Below are positions 1 to 9,042 of a stretch of DNA of 58,116 bases, in pieces (the first letter of the stretch is position 1; each line of letters opens with the position of its first letter). Source of the DNA: Candidatus Saccharimonadota bacterium (GTDB lineage: Bacteria; Patescibacteriota; Saccharimonadia; Saccharimonadales; Saccharimonadaceae); NCBI GenBank assembly GCA_027312225.1, contig DAICXK010000006.1:1-58116 (forward strand). Reading direction: 5' to 3'. The notes under the pieces are model-generated. The model ran no database searches and was not told the origin of the DNA. It worked only from the letters and a program-made list of their open reading frames with translations. A program made the position numbers and the translations under genes.

Positions 1-385
1 ATTCTCAGGCGCGGCTGAGGATAAAGACGGGCCAAGTAATGCTGCTGCGATGCGACTTGATGCGATGCATCAAGGCGTGCCTTCTGAAGCTATTTTGATT
101 GAGGAGGTGTCCGAGAATACACGGCAAAATGCCGAGATGACGAGCGAGTTGCTGAGGAGTAACAATATTTCCGATATCATCTTGGTGACTTCGGGGTATC
201 ATATGCGCCGAGCCATGCTGGAGTTCACAGCACTCACGCGTGATGACAATGTCACAATTCGCTCATCTCCGACTAACGATATCCATTGGGGTTGGTGGTG
301 GTGGATGACGCCTCGTGGCTGGTGGCTGGCAACAAGTGAATTTGGGGGCATTATTGCGTTGTATCTTGGAGGATCAGCGTCATGA
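1..385 (+). CDS. YdcF/ElyC-like DUF218 protein, C-terminal part (5' end outside window)
   Basis: The open frame enters from the left edge and ends in a TGA that overlaps the next ATG by four bases (ATGA). The readable part starts with a Ser-Gly-Ala turn and continues through a segment rich in E, N, T and R (SENTRQNAEMTSELL), then a hydrophobic strand and TSGYHMRRA. This is the usual C-terminal half of the DUF218 fold, whose members act on envelope metabolites or are uncharacterised. The tail is tryptophan-rich and ends in a hydrophobic stretch that may touch the membrane. Translational coupling to mnmA is likely from the overlap. The family is an inference from motif pattern, because the N-terminal half is missing. 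Confidence 0.6.
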   Translation, partial: FSGAAEDKDGPSNAAAMRLDAMHQGVPSEAILIEEVSENTRQNAEMTSELLRSNNISDIILVTSGYHMRRAMLEFTALTRDDNVTIRSSPTNDIHWGWWWWMTPRGWWLATSEFGGIIALYLGGSAS

Positions 386-1410
386 CGCGAGTGTATGTTG
401 GGATGAGTGGCGGTGTAGACAGCAGCGTAACGGCGGCACTGTTAGTTGAGCAGGGCTACGATGTAACAGGCGTCTATATGAAAAACTGGACACAAGACTT
501 GCCTGGCATGAAATGCCCATGGGCAGACGATTTGGCAGATGCAAAACGGGTGGCCGTACAGCTTGGCATTGACTTCAAAGTTTTTGATTTTGAGAAAGAG
601 TACAAGCAGAATGTCGTTGATTACATGATTGACGAATATAAGGCGGGGCGCACGCCAAACCCAGACATTATGTGCAATCAAGAGGTGAAATTCAAGCTAT
701 TTCTCGAAGCAGCCCTGGCGGACGGAGCAGATATGATTGCGACGGGGCATTATGCTCGTACCGAGAATGGCATGTTGCTGCGCGCAAAAGATGAGAACAA
801 AGACCAGACGTATTTCTTGTATCGCGTGACGTCTGAGGCGCTTGAGAGGACGTTATTTCCACTGGGTGGTTATCTCAAGTCTGAAGTGCGCGATCTGGCC
901 AAAGAACGAGGACTATATACGGCGAGCAAAAAGGAAAGCATGGGGATTTGCTTTGTCGGCAAGGTCGGGATTCGCGATTTCCTGAGTCAGTATGTCGAAG
1001 CAACCCCCGGCAAGGTTATCGACAAGCAATCGGGCAAGGTGTTGGGGCATCACGACGGTGCGATTTTCTACACAATCGGCCAGCGGCACGGGCTTGATAT
1101 CGGTGGTGGCCTCCCGTATTATGTTGCCAGCAAGGATATGGACAAGAACGAGGTGTATGTGACGACACAACTCAATGATGAGGGTTTATGGAAGTCTAAC
1201 GTCGCCCTTCATTCGCTCCACTGGATTGGCCAGCAACCTACTGATGGTGAGTATCATATTCGCATTCGCCACCGTGCGCCGTTAATCACGGCTACGCTGC
1301 AAGGTTCAACCCTGCAACTGTCTGAGGCGCAGCGGGCCATCACTCCTGGTCAGTCGGCCGTCATCTATGACGGTGAAGTCTGCCTCGGCGGCGGCATTGT
1401 GATACAATAA
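382..1410 (+). CDS. mnmA: tRNA-specific 2-thiouridylase MnmA
   Basis: This enzyme installs the 2-thio group on U34 of tRNAs for Lys, Glu and Gln, using ATP and a sulfur relay. The 342-residue product has the N-type PP-loop SGGVDSS at residues 9-15. Two cysteines lie where MnmA has its catalytic pair: C98 in PDIMCNQ and C190 in GICFVG. ATGHYAR and DQTYFLYR are also present, and a beta-barrel C-terminal domain follows. The length is slightly short of the usual 360-370. The start overlaps the stop of the upstream DUF218 gene, and alaS begins five bases after the stop, so the three genes probably share one transcript. Confidence 0.95.
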   Translation: MTRVYVGMSGGVDSSVTAALLVEQGYDVTGVYMKNWTQDLPGMKCPWADDLADAKRVAVQLGIDFKVFDFEKEYKQNVVDYMIDEYKAGRTPNPDIMCNQEVKFKLFLEAALADGADMIATGHYARTENGMLLRAKDENKDQTYFLYRVTSEALERTLFPLGGYLKSEVRDLAKERGLYTASKKESMGICFVGKVGIRDFLSQYVEATPGKVIDKQSGKVLGHHDGAIFYTIGQRHGLDIGGGLPYYVASKDMDKNEVYVTTQLNDEGLWKSNVALHSLHWIGQQPTDGEYHIRIRHRAPLITATLQGSTLQLSEAQRAITPGQSAVIYDGEVCLGGGIVIQ

Positions 1411-1415
1411 CAGAT

Positions 1416-3296
1416 ATGAATGCTCAACATATCCGCAACGAATATCTCAAGTTTTTTGCCGACCGGCAACACAAAGTTATTAATCGCGCGCCGTTGGTGC
1501 TCCACAATGATCCGACAACGTTGTTTACGGGTAGTGGAATGCAGCCACTATTGCCGTATCTACTTGGTCAGCCCCATCCTGATGGGGTGCGTTTGACCGA
1601 TAGTCAGACTTGTTTGCGTGCGCAGGACATCGAAGATGTGGGCGATAATCGTCACACGACCTTCTTTGAGATGCTGGGTAACTGGAGTATGGGCGACTAT
1701 TTCAAAGAGCAGCAGATTCGCTGGTTCTTCGAGTTTTTGACAGATGTCGTCGGGCTTGATCCTAACAAAATCTATGTGACGGCATTTATTGGCGATGAGA
1801 CACACGGTATCCCACGTGATGATGAGGCGGCGAACATTTGGCAGAAAATATTCGAAGAAAAGGGTATTGAAGCTAAAATTGTTGAAGTTGGTAGCCAGGA
1901 AGATGGCGACAAGCGCGGTATCAACCCGGGCGAGCGAATCTTCTTTTATGATGACGGTGAGAACTGGTGGAGTCGCGGCGGTGGCCTCGACAAGACACCA
2001 ATCGGCGACCCGTGTGGTCCCGACAGTGAGGTATTTTATGATTTTGGTCCGCAAAATCATGACGATAGCTATGGTAAGGCGCACCCAGCCAGTGATGGCG
2101 GGCAGTTTATGGAGATCGGCAACCAAGTCTTTATGCAGTACCGTAGACTAGAAGACGGTAGTTTTGAGCCGCTTGAAAAGAAAAACGTTGACTTTGGTGG
2201 CGGCCTCGAACGTATCGCAGCCGCCAGGATCGACAGTCCTGACGTATTCAAGATTAGCTTGCTGTGGCCAATTATTGAAAAGCTACAAGATCTTAGTGGT
2301 AAGAAATACGAGAGTAATACCAGCAGCATGCGTGTTATCGCCGATCATTTGCGTGCCGCGGCGTTCCTAGCAGTTGATGGTGTTGTGCCAAGTAATAAGG
2401 AGCAGGGGTACGTGATGCGTCGCCTTTTACGCCGCGCAATTCGTTTTGCATTTGATCTTGGTCTTGAACAGAACTTCTTTGAAGAAATCGTGCCGGTAAT
2501 CGCGGATCTCTACGCCGCAGATTACCCTGAAGTTGCTGAGAAGCGCAATGAGGTCGTGGCGGTACTTGCCAAGGAAGAAAAAGTATTTCGTCAAACACTA
2601 CGAAAGGGCTTGAGACAACTCGAGAAATTTGCTGTTGACGGGCTGACTGGCGTCGAGCTGTTTACGTTGTATGATACATTTGGCTTCCCCGTAGAATTAT
2701 CGACCGAAGAGGTGTTCAAGCAAAATATTAAACTGTCGGAAAACTGGCGCGAAGAATTTGATGTACAGATGGCCGAGCAACGGGCACGCAGCCAGACAGC
2801 TGCAAAGGGTACGTTCAAGGGAGGCCTAGGCGGCAGTACGATGGAACATCGTAAACTTCACACCGCAAACCACCTGATGTATGCAGCACTGAAAAAGGTT
2901 GTTGGCGAGCACGTGACACAGCACGGTAGTAATATTACCGAAGAACGCCTGCGCTTTGACTTTAATAACGACGGCAAGGTGCCGCGCGAACAGCTTGATG
3001 AAGTTGAGCGTATGGTGAACGAATGGATTGCGTGGGATCTCCCCGTTAGTTTCAAGGAATATCCAACTGACGAGGCCTTCAAAATGGGTGCAATTGGTGC
3101 CTTTGGTGATCGCTATGGTGATACCGTGAAGGTATATCAAATGGGCGAAGGTGACCGACGTGTATCATTTGAGATTTGTGGTGGTCCTCACGCCGACCAC
3201 ACCGGACAATTGGCCGAAGGTGGCAAGAAGTTCAAGATCACTAAAGAAGAGGCCTCAAGTGCAGGCATTCGCCGTGTTAAGGGCGTACTGGCTTAG
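1416..3296 (+). CDS. alaS: Alanyl-tRNA synthetase, short form
   Basis: The protein charges tRNA-Ala. It has 626 residues, against about 870 in typical bacteria. The class II catalytic core is at the N-terminus (motif with FTGSGMQP, then FFEMLGNWSMGDY), followed by the tRNA-recognition helices and a second-additional editing domain. The editing zinc ligands are visible as HTANH and CGGPHADH. The protein stops just after that domain, at a conserved-looking ASSAGIRRVKG end, so the DHHA1 and C-Ala oligomerisation/tRNA-elbow region is absent. The clean end suggests a natural short form, not a truncation. It follows mnmA by five bases and converges on the next gene with only two bases between the stops. 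Confidence 0.95.
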   Translation: MNAQHIRNEYLKFFADRQHKVINRAPLVLHNDPTTLFTGSGMQPLLPYLLGQPHPDGVRLTDSQTCLRAQDIEDVGDNRHTTFFEMLGNWSMGDYFKEQQIRWFFEFLTDVVGLDPNKIYVTAFIGDETHGIPRDDEAANIWQKIFEEKGIEAKIVEVGSQEDGDKRGINPGERIFFYDDGENWWSRGGGLDKTPIGDPCGPDSEVFYDFGPQNHDDSYGKAHPASDGGQFMEIGNQVFMQYRRLEDGSFEPLEKKNVDFGGGLERIAAARIDSPDVFKISLLWPIIEKLQDLSGKKYESNTSSMRVIADHLRAAAFLAVDGVVPSNKEQGYVMRRLLRRAIRFAFDLGLEQNFFEEIVPVIADLYAADYPEVAEKRNEVVAVLAKEEKVFRQTLRKGLRQLEKFAVDGLTGVELFTLYDTFGFPVELSTEEVFKQNIKLSENWREEFDVQMAEQRARSQTAAKGTFKGGLGGSTMEHRKLHTANHLMYAALKKVVGEHVTQHGSNITEERLRFDFNNDGKVPREQLDEVERMVNEWIAWDLPVSFKEYPTDEAFKMGAIGAFGDRYGDTVKVYQMGEGDRRVSFEICGGPHADHTGQLAEGGKKFKITKEEASSAGIRRVKGVLA

Positions 3297-3298
3297 TC

Positions 3299-4228
3299 TT
3301 AGAACTGTTCGTCAGTCGACGCGAAATCTTTAAGATCAGGCTCGATTGCTGTCAAGAATCGGTCGCAAATAACCGTCCATGCAGCATAGTCGCGCGTTGG
3401 GTCGATGAAGGTGAGCTCGTCAGCCTCGTGATGTTCAGCAAAGCGTTTTTCAAGCGTCATTGGTTCTCCTAAAACAGGGGTATTGACGACGTTTTGGTGA
3501 AGATCAGTCTTGGAGGATTCTTCGAGTGATATGACTTCGGCAAGTTCGAGCTTGCTTTGTAGGCTGCTATAACGAGGGAATTCACCTTCGGCAAGTCGCG
3601 CCATCAGCGTCTCACCTGTCGGAGTCGTAAAGACTGATGAAGTCGTAATTGTCGATTGGCCGTCATGATGCCCAAGTGTCATGAGAAGTTGTTCGGCAAG
3701 CGTGAGTTCTGGATCTCGTGGAACGTCGAGCTGACTCTCAACAAAGGTGGGTGCGGCAGTCGGGTCGCGTTCATTATATTGCCTGGCATAGGCAAGCGCT
3801 GCTAGGAGCGCGACTCCGACATGAGGGCCAACGGTATGCGTAATATCATCCATGCTGTATGACTCGACATGATGCAGGAATCCACCGTTTGTCGTCTGAA
3901 GCGTATGGGCTTTGCTGTCAGCGGTAAAACGAATATCCAGGCTGGCTGGACCATTTTGCGGGTCTCGCAAGTAGGCGCGTAAATTGTCGATGACGCAGTG
4001 CGAAGAGGTGATATAGGGTGTGAGTTCTGGTGGAAAGCGTGTATCGAGCAGCGTCGGATGAAGTACGATGGGCTCGCTCATGACATGCTCGGTCAATCGT
4101 AGCGCGCGGCGATGGTACATGATTTGTTCAAACTCTCGCGTAAAGGGAAGCGCCTCGACAATTTCAACCCGTTCCATTAGCGCAGGATCAAAGGCACTGT
4201 TGTCTGGTGGAGGAAAGTCAAGACTCAT
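3299..4228 (-). CDS. Hypothetical protein, 309 aa
   Basis: I do not recognise this protein. It is soluble, acidic and proline-containing, with no signal peptide or membrane helix and no obvious catalytic motif. The middle has a histidine-rich stretch (GFLHHVESYSMDDITHTVGPHVG) followed by an alanine-rich helix, which could form a metal or active site but is not diagnostic. It is transcribed towards alaS and the two stop codons are two bases apart with no terminator, so the transcripts must overlap. Its upstream region is AT-rich and is shared with the divergent ftsA-like operon. Confidence 0.7.
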   Translation of the reverse strand: MSLDFPPPDNSAFDPALMERVEIVEALPFTREFEQIMYHRRALRLTEHVMSEPIVLHPTLLDTRFPPELTPYITSSHCVIDNLRAYLRDPQNGPASLDIRFTADSKAHTLQTTNGGFLHHVESYSMDDITHTVGPHVGVALLAALAYARQYNERDPTAAPTFVESQLDVPRDPELTLAEQLLMTLGHHDGQSTITTSSVFTTPTGETLMARLAEGEFPRYSSLQSKLELAEVISLEESSKTDLHQNVVNTPVLGEPMTLEKRFAEHHEADELTFIDPTRDYAAWTVICDRFLTAIEPDLKDFASTDEQF

Positions 4229-4290
4229 ATAAAAATATTATATCACAAAAATAATAAAAACACAACTTTTGAGCACAAGCGTATTTGGGG

Positions 4291-4296
4291 TATAAT
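4291..4296 (+). promoter_or_regulatory. -10 element TATAAT placing the ftsA-like start at ATG 4308
   Basis: A perfect TATAAT ends two bases before the first in-frame ATG (4299). Transcription would start near 4302-4304, after that ATG, so the usable start is the second ATG at 4308. The mRNA would have almost no leader. I see no convincing -35 box. Confidence 0.65.
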
Positions 4297-4307
4297 AAAT
4301 GACATCT

Positions 4308-5567
4308 ATGGTTTTAGAAAAGATACGCGCTGCGCGCAAGACTAAAGTTGATAATTACATCGTTGCCCTCGATATTGGAACAGAATTCGTCAAGGCCCTG
4401 ATATCTGAGGTAAAGGGCGATTCCTTAGAGATTATTGGAGCAGGTCGTGCTCATCAGGAGCTATCAGATATGCATAGCGGTGCGATTGCAGATATCAGCG
4501 GGGTGGTTCGTAACTGCGAACAGGCACTGGCTGAGGCTGAAGAGCAAGCTGGTTTGCAAGCGAAACGAGTAGTGATTGGAATTGCTGGCGAACTCGTCAA
4601 GGGCGTGACGAACACGATCCGGTATCGTCGTCCGCAACCTGATCGGCCACTCGATAATGCCGAGATGGAATTCATTATCGAAAAAGTGCACGAGCGTGCC
4701 CAAACCAAAGCGCAAAAGCAGATTGCGCTGGAGACAGGCAATGAGGACGTCGAGGTAAAGCTAGTCAACTCGGCGCTTGTCAGTATCCATATTGATGGCT
4801 ATAAAATTTCCAATCCGATTGGATTCCAGGGTCGTGACGTAGCCGTGCAGATTTACACCGCGTTTGCACCAATGGTTCACATCGGGGCACTCGAGCGTGT
4901 AGCGGACGAATTATCATTAGAGCTGCTCGCAGTCGCGGCCGAACCGTTCGCCGTTAGCCGTTCGGTGTTGGGCGATGATGCCAGCAGCAATTTTACTGCC
5001 ATTCTCGTTGACGTTGGTGGCGGTACCACAGATATCGCCGTCGTGAATGATGGTGGCGTCGAAGGTACAAAGATGTTTGGTATCGGCGGACGTAGCTTTA
5101 CACGCACCATTGCCGCAGATATGGACCTTAGCTATAAGGACGCCGAGAAACTAAAACTGAACATCGAGAATGATAGCGTCAAACCGCAAGTCCGAAAGCA
5201 GCTCGATGATTCAGTCGAAAAGACGCTTGATGTATGGATTAGCGGTGTCGAATTGGCACTGAGCGAGTTTGACTCGGTTGATCATCTTCCTCATCGCATG
5301 TTGCTATGTGGGGGCGGCGCCAGCCTCAGTCGGTTAGTTGATGCGCTGGGCCAGGATGGCTGGCACAAAGAATTGCCGTTCACGCGAAAATTGAGCGTGC
5401 ATCATATCAAGCCGGAAGATGTTGTCGGTATCGTGGACGAATCGGGCAAGGTCACCGACCATACCTTCATCACAGCCATGGGGTTGCTGCGGGTAGGATA
5501 TGATACAATGATGGGGAGCAGCGATACTGGTATTAAGGATAAAATTAACAAAATCCTGAGAATATAA
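4308..5567 (+). CDS. FtsA/PilM-like actin-fold ATPase
   Basis: This 419-residue protein has the actin/Hsp70 ATPase fold. Phosphate loop 1 is YIVALDIGTEFVKALI near the N-terminus, loop 2 is ILVDVGGGTTDIAVV around residue 225, and the adenosine motif is MLLCGGGASLSRL around residue 330. Between the loops there is an SHS2/1C-like segment (VSIHIDGYKISNPIGF), as in FtsA and PilM. FtsA tethers FtsZ filaments at division, while PilM organises the inner-membrane platform of type IV pili. The gene is followed two bases later by a one-pass membrane protein, an order like pilM-pilN, so either role is possible. The start at 4308 is chosen because 4299 lies before the predicted transcription start. Confidence 0.85.
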   Translation: MVLEKIRAARKTKVDNYIVALDIGTEFVKALISEVKGDSLEIIGAGRAHQELSDMHSGAIADISGVVRNCEQALAEAEEQAGLQAKRVVIGIAGELVKGVTNTIRYRRPQPDRPLDNAEMEFIIEKVHERAQTKAQKQIALETGNEDVEVKLVNSALVSIHIDGYKISNPIGFQGRDVAVQIYTAFAPMVHIGALERVADELSLELLAVAAEPFAVSRSVLGDDASSNFTAILVDVGGGTTDIAVVNDGGVEGTKMFGIGGRSFTRTIAADMDLSYKDAEKLKLNIENDSVKPQVRKQLDDSVEKTLDVWISGVELALSEFDSVDHLPHRMLLCGGGASLSRLVDALGQDGWHKELPFTRKLSVHHIKPEDVVGIVDESGKVTDHTFITAMGLLRVGYDTMMGSSDTGIKDKINKILRI

Positions 5568-5569
5568 AC

Positions 5570-7204
5570 ATGAATAAAGACGTAGTATATATCGACGTAG
5601 AAGACGACATCACCGCCATTATTGGCAAGGTGAAGGGCAGCAAAGAGAAGATTGTCGCATTGGTACCGCCAAAACGTATTGGTGTTTTGCAGAGCGCAGT
5701 AAATTTGCGTCTTTTGCAGCGGGCTGCCACTCAGTCGAATAAACGGATTGTTTTGATTACAAATAACCAAGCTCTTTCAGCCTTGTCGGCGGCTGCTTCT
5801 ATCCCAGTAGCAAAGAACCTGCAAAGCAAGCCAGAGATTGCTGAAATTCCTGCGCTTGACGTTGACAACGGCGAAGACGTGATTGATGGATCGCAGTTAC
5901 CAGTTGGTGATATCGCCAAGGCACTTGATAAGAATGATGATACAGACGGTGGTGAGGAGCTTATTGAGGGCATTGACCTCAGCGAGACCGAAGAGAATAC
6001 CAGGCCAAAGCCAAAGCCTATCAAAAAATCTTCAGGCAAGAAGGTCCCTAATTTTAACAGTTTTCGTAAGAAATTATTCATTGGGCTGGGCGTTGGCGTC
6101 GTATTGATTGGCGTGCTGGTATGGGCACTTGTTTTTGCGCCAGCCGCGACGGTTATTATTACTGCCCGCACAACGACTGTACCTGTGAGCGGTGTCGTCA
6201 CATTGGCAGCGGCGACCGATGCAGAGGCGGGGACGCTGAAGACATTGACTGAGACAATAGAGCGCGAAGCAAGCGTGGAGTTCGAGGCAACTGGTGAGAA
6301 AGATATGGGAGAAAAGGCAACTGGTGAGGTACGGTTCTCTAACTCGAATCCTTCATCTCGTACGGTTGCAGCTGGTACGGAACTTTCTTCTACAAGCGGT
6401 AAGGTGTATATACTGGATACTTCGGTAACTGTTGCTGGTGCGTCGCTGTCATGGTGTGGCGGAACCCCATGCGCAAGTCCGGGCACTGCTACGGGCTCGG
6501 TGACGGCGGCAGAGGCCGGTACAAGCTATAACGCAGCTACTGGATCGGTGAGCGGTGCGGGCGTTAGCGCGAGCTTTGTTGGCGCAACTAGCGGCGGTAC
6601 GACCAAAGTAGTTCCGATTGTATTGGCGGCTGATGTCCAGGCGGCAAAGGAGAAGCTAGTCGCCGAGGCGACCGACACTATCCAGGCAGAATTAAAAGCC
6701 GAGTTTCCTGATTCTGTACGTGTTATCGACGCAAGCTTTATTGCAGATAGACAAGATGCTGTGTCGACCCCCGCTGTCGGTGCAGAGGCACCAGATAAAA
6801 AGGCAAAGATTACGAGTAAGGTCACGTATCGGTTGAATGGCATTGAAAAGTCAGAGCTAGAAACATACCTCAAAGATGTCCTGAAAAAACAAATGCAGGA
6901 TCAGACTACACAGAAGGTCTACAAATCTGGTATTGACGATGTGAAGTTGAATGATTTTGCGAGGCGCGGTGATGCGCTGACGGTCCGCCTCGTAACAACT
7001 GGTCACATCGGACCTGTTATCAATGAAGACGAGGTAAAAGAGGCGGTTATTGGCAAGAAATTTGGTGACATACAGAATGAACTGACGAAGATTGACGGGG
7101 TAAGTGATGTTGAGGTGAAGTTCCCCTACTTCTGGGTACGTACGGTGCCGAATAATGTTGACAAAGTAACTATCGAGTTTAGCGTCCAGAATGCCAGCGA
7201 ATAA
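5570..7204 (+). CDS. One-pass membrane protein with baseplate-J-like extracytoplasmic region
   Basis: The 544-residue protein has a cytoplasmic N-terminal domain of about 85 residues, an acidic linker with a KPKPKPIKK patch, one membrane helix at about residues 170-190, and a long extracytoplasmic part. That part is rich in Ala, Thr, Val and Gly and contains EKATGEVRFSNSN, VAAGTELSS and a two-cysteine loop (SWCGGTPCAS). This pattern resembles baseplate J-like repeats found in CPR surface proteins. It starts two bases after the FtsA/PilM-like gene and overlaps ruvX by 14 bases. Topology and position match a PilN/PilO-type partner that carries the ATPase to the membrane, but this is inference. 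Confidence 0.7.
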   Translation: MNKDVVYIDVEDDITAIIGKVKGSKEKIVALVPPKRIGVLQSAVNLRLLQRAATQSNKRIVLITNNQALSALSAAASIPVAKNLQSKPEIAEIPALDVDNGEDVIDGSQLPVGDIAKALDKNDDTDGGEELIEGIDLSETEENTRPKPKPIKKSSGKKVPNFNSFRKKLFIGLGVGVVLIGVLVWALVFAPAATVIITARTTTVPVSGVVTLAAATDAEAGTLKTLTETIEREASVEFEATGEKDMGEKATGEVRFSNSNPSSRTVAAGTELSSTSGKVYILDTSVTVAGASLSWCGGTPCASPGTATGSVTAAEAGTSYNAATGSVSGAGVSASFVGATSGGTTKVVPIVLAADVQAAKEKLVAEATDTIQAELKAEFPDSVRVIDASFIADRQDAVSTPAVGAEAPDKKAKITSKVTYRLNGIEKSELETYLKDVLKKQMQDQTTQKVYKSGIDDVKLNDFARRGDALTVRLVTTGHIGPVINEDEVKEAVIGKKFGDIQNELTKIDGVSDVEVKFPYFWVRTVPNNVDKVTIEFSVQNASE

Positions 7205-7601
7205 GACGCTTCTTGGTCTCGATGTAGGTACGACGCGAACAGGTGTCGCCCTGGCCGATACGGGGGTGAGAATCGCTGTCCCGTATGACACTATCGACAT
7301 GGAAGATGGCCCGGTTGAGGCGGTAGGCGAGATAATTGTCAGAGAAAAGGTCGCCACTATTGTTGTAGGGTATCCACGAAATCAGGCGGGGCTCGCGACA
7401 ACACAGACGACACATGTCGAGGAATTCGCCAGGAAATTGGAAGCATTTGATGTGCCAATTGAGTTTCAGGACGAGTCGCTCACGAGCGTGATGGCGGAAG
7501 ATCGGCTAAAAGTACACGGTCGTCCCTATTCGAAGGAAGATATTGACGCCGGGGCAGCGGCGATTATTCTCCAAGATTATATAGAGGCGAATTATGGATG
7601 A
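7191..7601 (+). CDS. ruvX: Putative pre-16S rRNA nuclease / Holliday junction resolvase-like YqgF
   Basis: The 136-residue RNase H-fold protein starts LLGLDVGTTRTGVALAD, with the first catalytic aspartate. It has the conserved VVGYPRNQ strand-loop and ends in SKEDIDAGAAAIILQDYIE, where the last catalytic acid lies. In E. coli this family matures the 5' end of 16S rRNA. The gene overlaps both neighbours (14 bases upstream, 8 bases with mltG), so it is translated as part of one compact operon. A ruvX-mltG pair is common in bacteria. Confidence 0.93.
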   Translation: MPANKTLLGLDVGTTRTGVALADTGVRIAVPYDTIDMEDGPVEAVGEIIVREKVATIVVGYPRNQAGLATTQTTHVEEFARKLEAFDVPIEFQDESLTSVMAEDRLKVHGRPYSKEDIDAGAAAIILQDYIEANYG

Positions 7602-8853
7602 GTTTCGTCGACGGCCGGTAAATAGGGTTACGCGCTCTGTTAACCAACCAGGTGCACCCTCGCAAAGCCCTACACCTCCGCAAGGTAGTATGCCTCCACA
7701 GGCTACTGCGCCGCAGCAGGCACCTGTAACGCCTCAAATGACGCACCAGCCTATTGATGACGCTCCGACCCTTGGGCCAAAACCACCTAAAAAGTGCTGG
7801 AAAAAGAAAATCTTATGGACTGCTATTGGATTTTTGGGGCTTGTTGTACTGGGTGCTGCCGGCGGCTGGCTTTGGTACTCGTCGCAGTTGGCGGCGGTAA
7901 ATAAAGACGACACTCGTAAAATACTCGTTGCTATTGAAATGGGAAGTACGCCAACGCAGATTGCGGCAACGCTAAAGGGCGAAGGGGTGATTCGTGGTGA
8001 AAAGGTGTTTTTATGGTATACACGCTTGAACGGGATGCAGAATAGCCTTCAGGCGGGTTCATACAGGCTTTCTCCGGCCGAAAGTACGCCGCAGATTGTC
8101 GAACACCTTACAAGCGGTAAGGTAGATGTATTCGATGTGACACTTTACCCGGGGGCGGTGCTTGTTGACACTACAAAAACAAGTGAGGCAAAAAAGCTCG
8201 ATGTTACAACTGCCTTGAAACGAGCAGGCTACACCGAGGCCGAGATCCAGGCCGGCTTAAAGGCTGACTATAGCGACTTTAATGCAACACTATTTCAGGG
8301 AAGGCCAGAGACGGCTGATTTAGAAGGGTACGTCTACGGAGAGACCTACCGTCTTTCAAGTAGTGCCTCGGTTGAAGATGTGCTGCGAGCCAGTTTTAAT
8401 GAATTTTGGAAAGTGATACAAGAAAACGACTTGATTGCAAAGTTTAAGGCTCAAGATCTTACTTTGTACGAGGGCATTACGATGGCCTCTATTGTGCAAC
8501 GCGAATCGGGTGGCGATGACAAGGCGGGGATTGCGCAGGTGTTCTTCTCGCGCTATCGTACCGGCGAGGTGCTTGGGTCGGACGTTACGTATCAATATAT
8601 TACCGATAAATTAGGTGTTCCGCGTGATATTAATTACGACTCACCGTATAATACACGCCGTTTTGCAGGGCTGCCCCCTGGGCCAATTGCGAGCCCCGGT
8701 AAAGACGCCTTAATTGCAGTAGGGGCACCAGCAACAAGCGACTACCTCTTTTTCTTAAGCGGGGATGATAACGTGACTTATTTTGCGCGTACTGTTGAAG
8801 AGCACGAGGCAAATATTCGCAATCACTGCCAGCAGAAGTGCCAAATTATATAG
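7594..8853 (+). CDS. mltG: Endolytic murein transglycosylase MltG
   Basis: The enzyme cleaves nascent glycan strands at the membrane and sets their length. The 419-residue protein has a Pro/Gln-rich cytoplasmic N-terminus (about 60 residues), one membrane helix at about 69-92 (WTAIGFLGLVVLGAAGGWLW), a LysM-like segment, and the YceG catalytic domain. The catalytic glutamate is in ASIVQRESGG. The family signatures YNTRRFAGLPPGPIASPG and YLFFLSGDDNVTYFARTVEEHEANI follow. The start overlaps ruvX by eight bases. It closes the operon, and an independent promoter begins 13 bases after its stop. Confidence 0.94.
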   Translation: MDEFRRRPVNRVTRSVNQPGAPSQSPTPPQGSMPPQATAPQQAPVTPQMTHQPIDDAPTLGPKPPKKCWKKKILWTAIGFLGLVVLGAAGGWLWYSSQLAAVNKDDTRKILVAIEMGSTPTQIAATLKGEGVIRGEKVFLWYTRLNGMQNSLQAGSYRLSPAESTPQIVEHLTSGKVDVFDVTLYPGAVLVDTTKTSEAKKLDVTTALKRAGYTEAEIQAGLKADYSDFNATLFQGRPETADLEGYVYGETYRLSSSASVEDVLRASFNEFWKVIQENDLIAKFKAQDLTLYEGITMASIVQRESGGDDKAGIAQVFFSRYRTGEVLGSDVTYQYITDKLGVPRDINYDSPYNTRRFAGLPPGPIASPGKDALIAVGAPATSDYLFFLSGDDNVTYFARTVEEHEANIRNHCQQKCQII

Positions 8854-8865
8854 TAACAAAATAAA

Positions 8866-8894
8866 TTGACATTTACGTCAATAGTTGCTATACT
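8866..8894 (+). promoter_or_regulatory. Sigma70-type promoter of the LysM-CHAP gene with overlapping dyad
   Basis: TTGACA (8866-8871) and TATACT (8889-8894) are separated by 17 bases. This is the best -35/-10 pair I found in the window. A 6-6-6 inverted repeat, ATTGAC (8865-8870) and GTCAAT (8877-8882), covers the -35 box and could be an operator. Confidence 0.8.
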
Positions 8895-8904
8895 CATAAA
8901 TAGC

Positions 8905-8987
8905 ACATTTGCGGCTTCGTCTCCTTACGCCAAACTGGCGTACAGGTGGGCAGATAGAAGTTGACAGATGGGCCTACCGACAAATGT
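8905..8987 (+). ncRNA. Candidate structured 5' leader RNA of the LysM-CHAP gene
   Basis: Just after the predicted transcription start, ACATTTG (8905-8911) pairs with CAAATGT (8981-8987) and closes a domain. Inside it are a perfect 7-bp hairpin (8926-8932 with 8936-8942, loop AAC) and a second stem of 7 bp with one G-U pair (8945-8951 with 8972-8978). Three bases CGG after the outer 5' arm can also pair with CCG at 8977-8979, competing with the last stem. This allows two folds, as in a switch. It does not match the c-di-AMP (ydaO) riboswitch signature that often precedes wall hydrolases. Whether it binds a ligand or protein is unknown. Confidence 0.4.
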
Positions 8988-9042
8988 CGAAACGAATACG
9001 GCAAACTATTGAAACTAATATTATTAATGAAATAGGTCGATC

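Noticed and set aside
1560-2126. Antisense frame of 188 codons in alaS
   Set aside because: It is fully inside a well-conserved gene and shows no recognisable protein features.
5731-6486. Long antisense frame (251 codons) in the baseplate-like gene
   Set aside because: It mirrors an Ala/Thr/Val-rich coding strand and has no start signals or family motifs.
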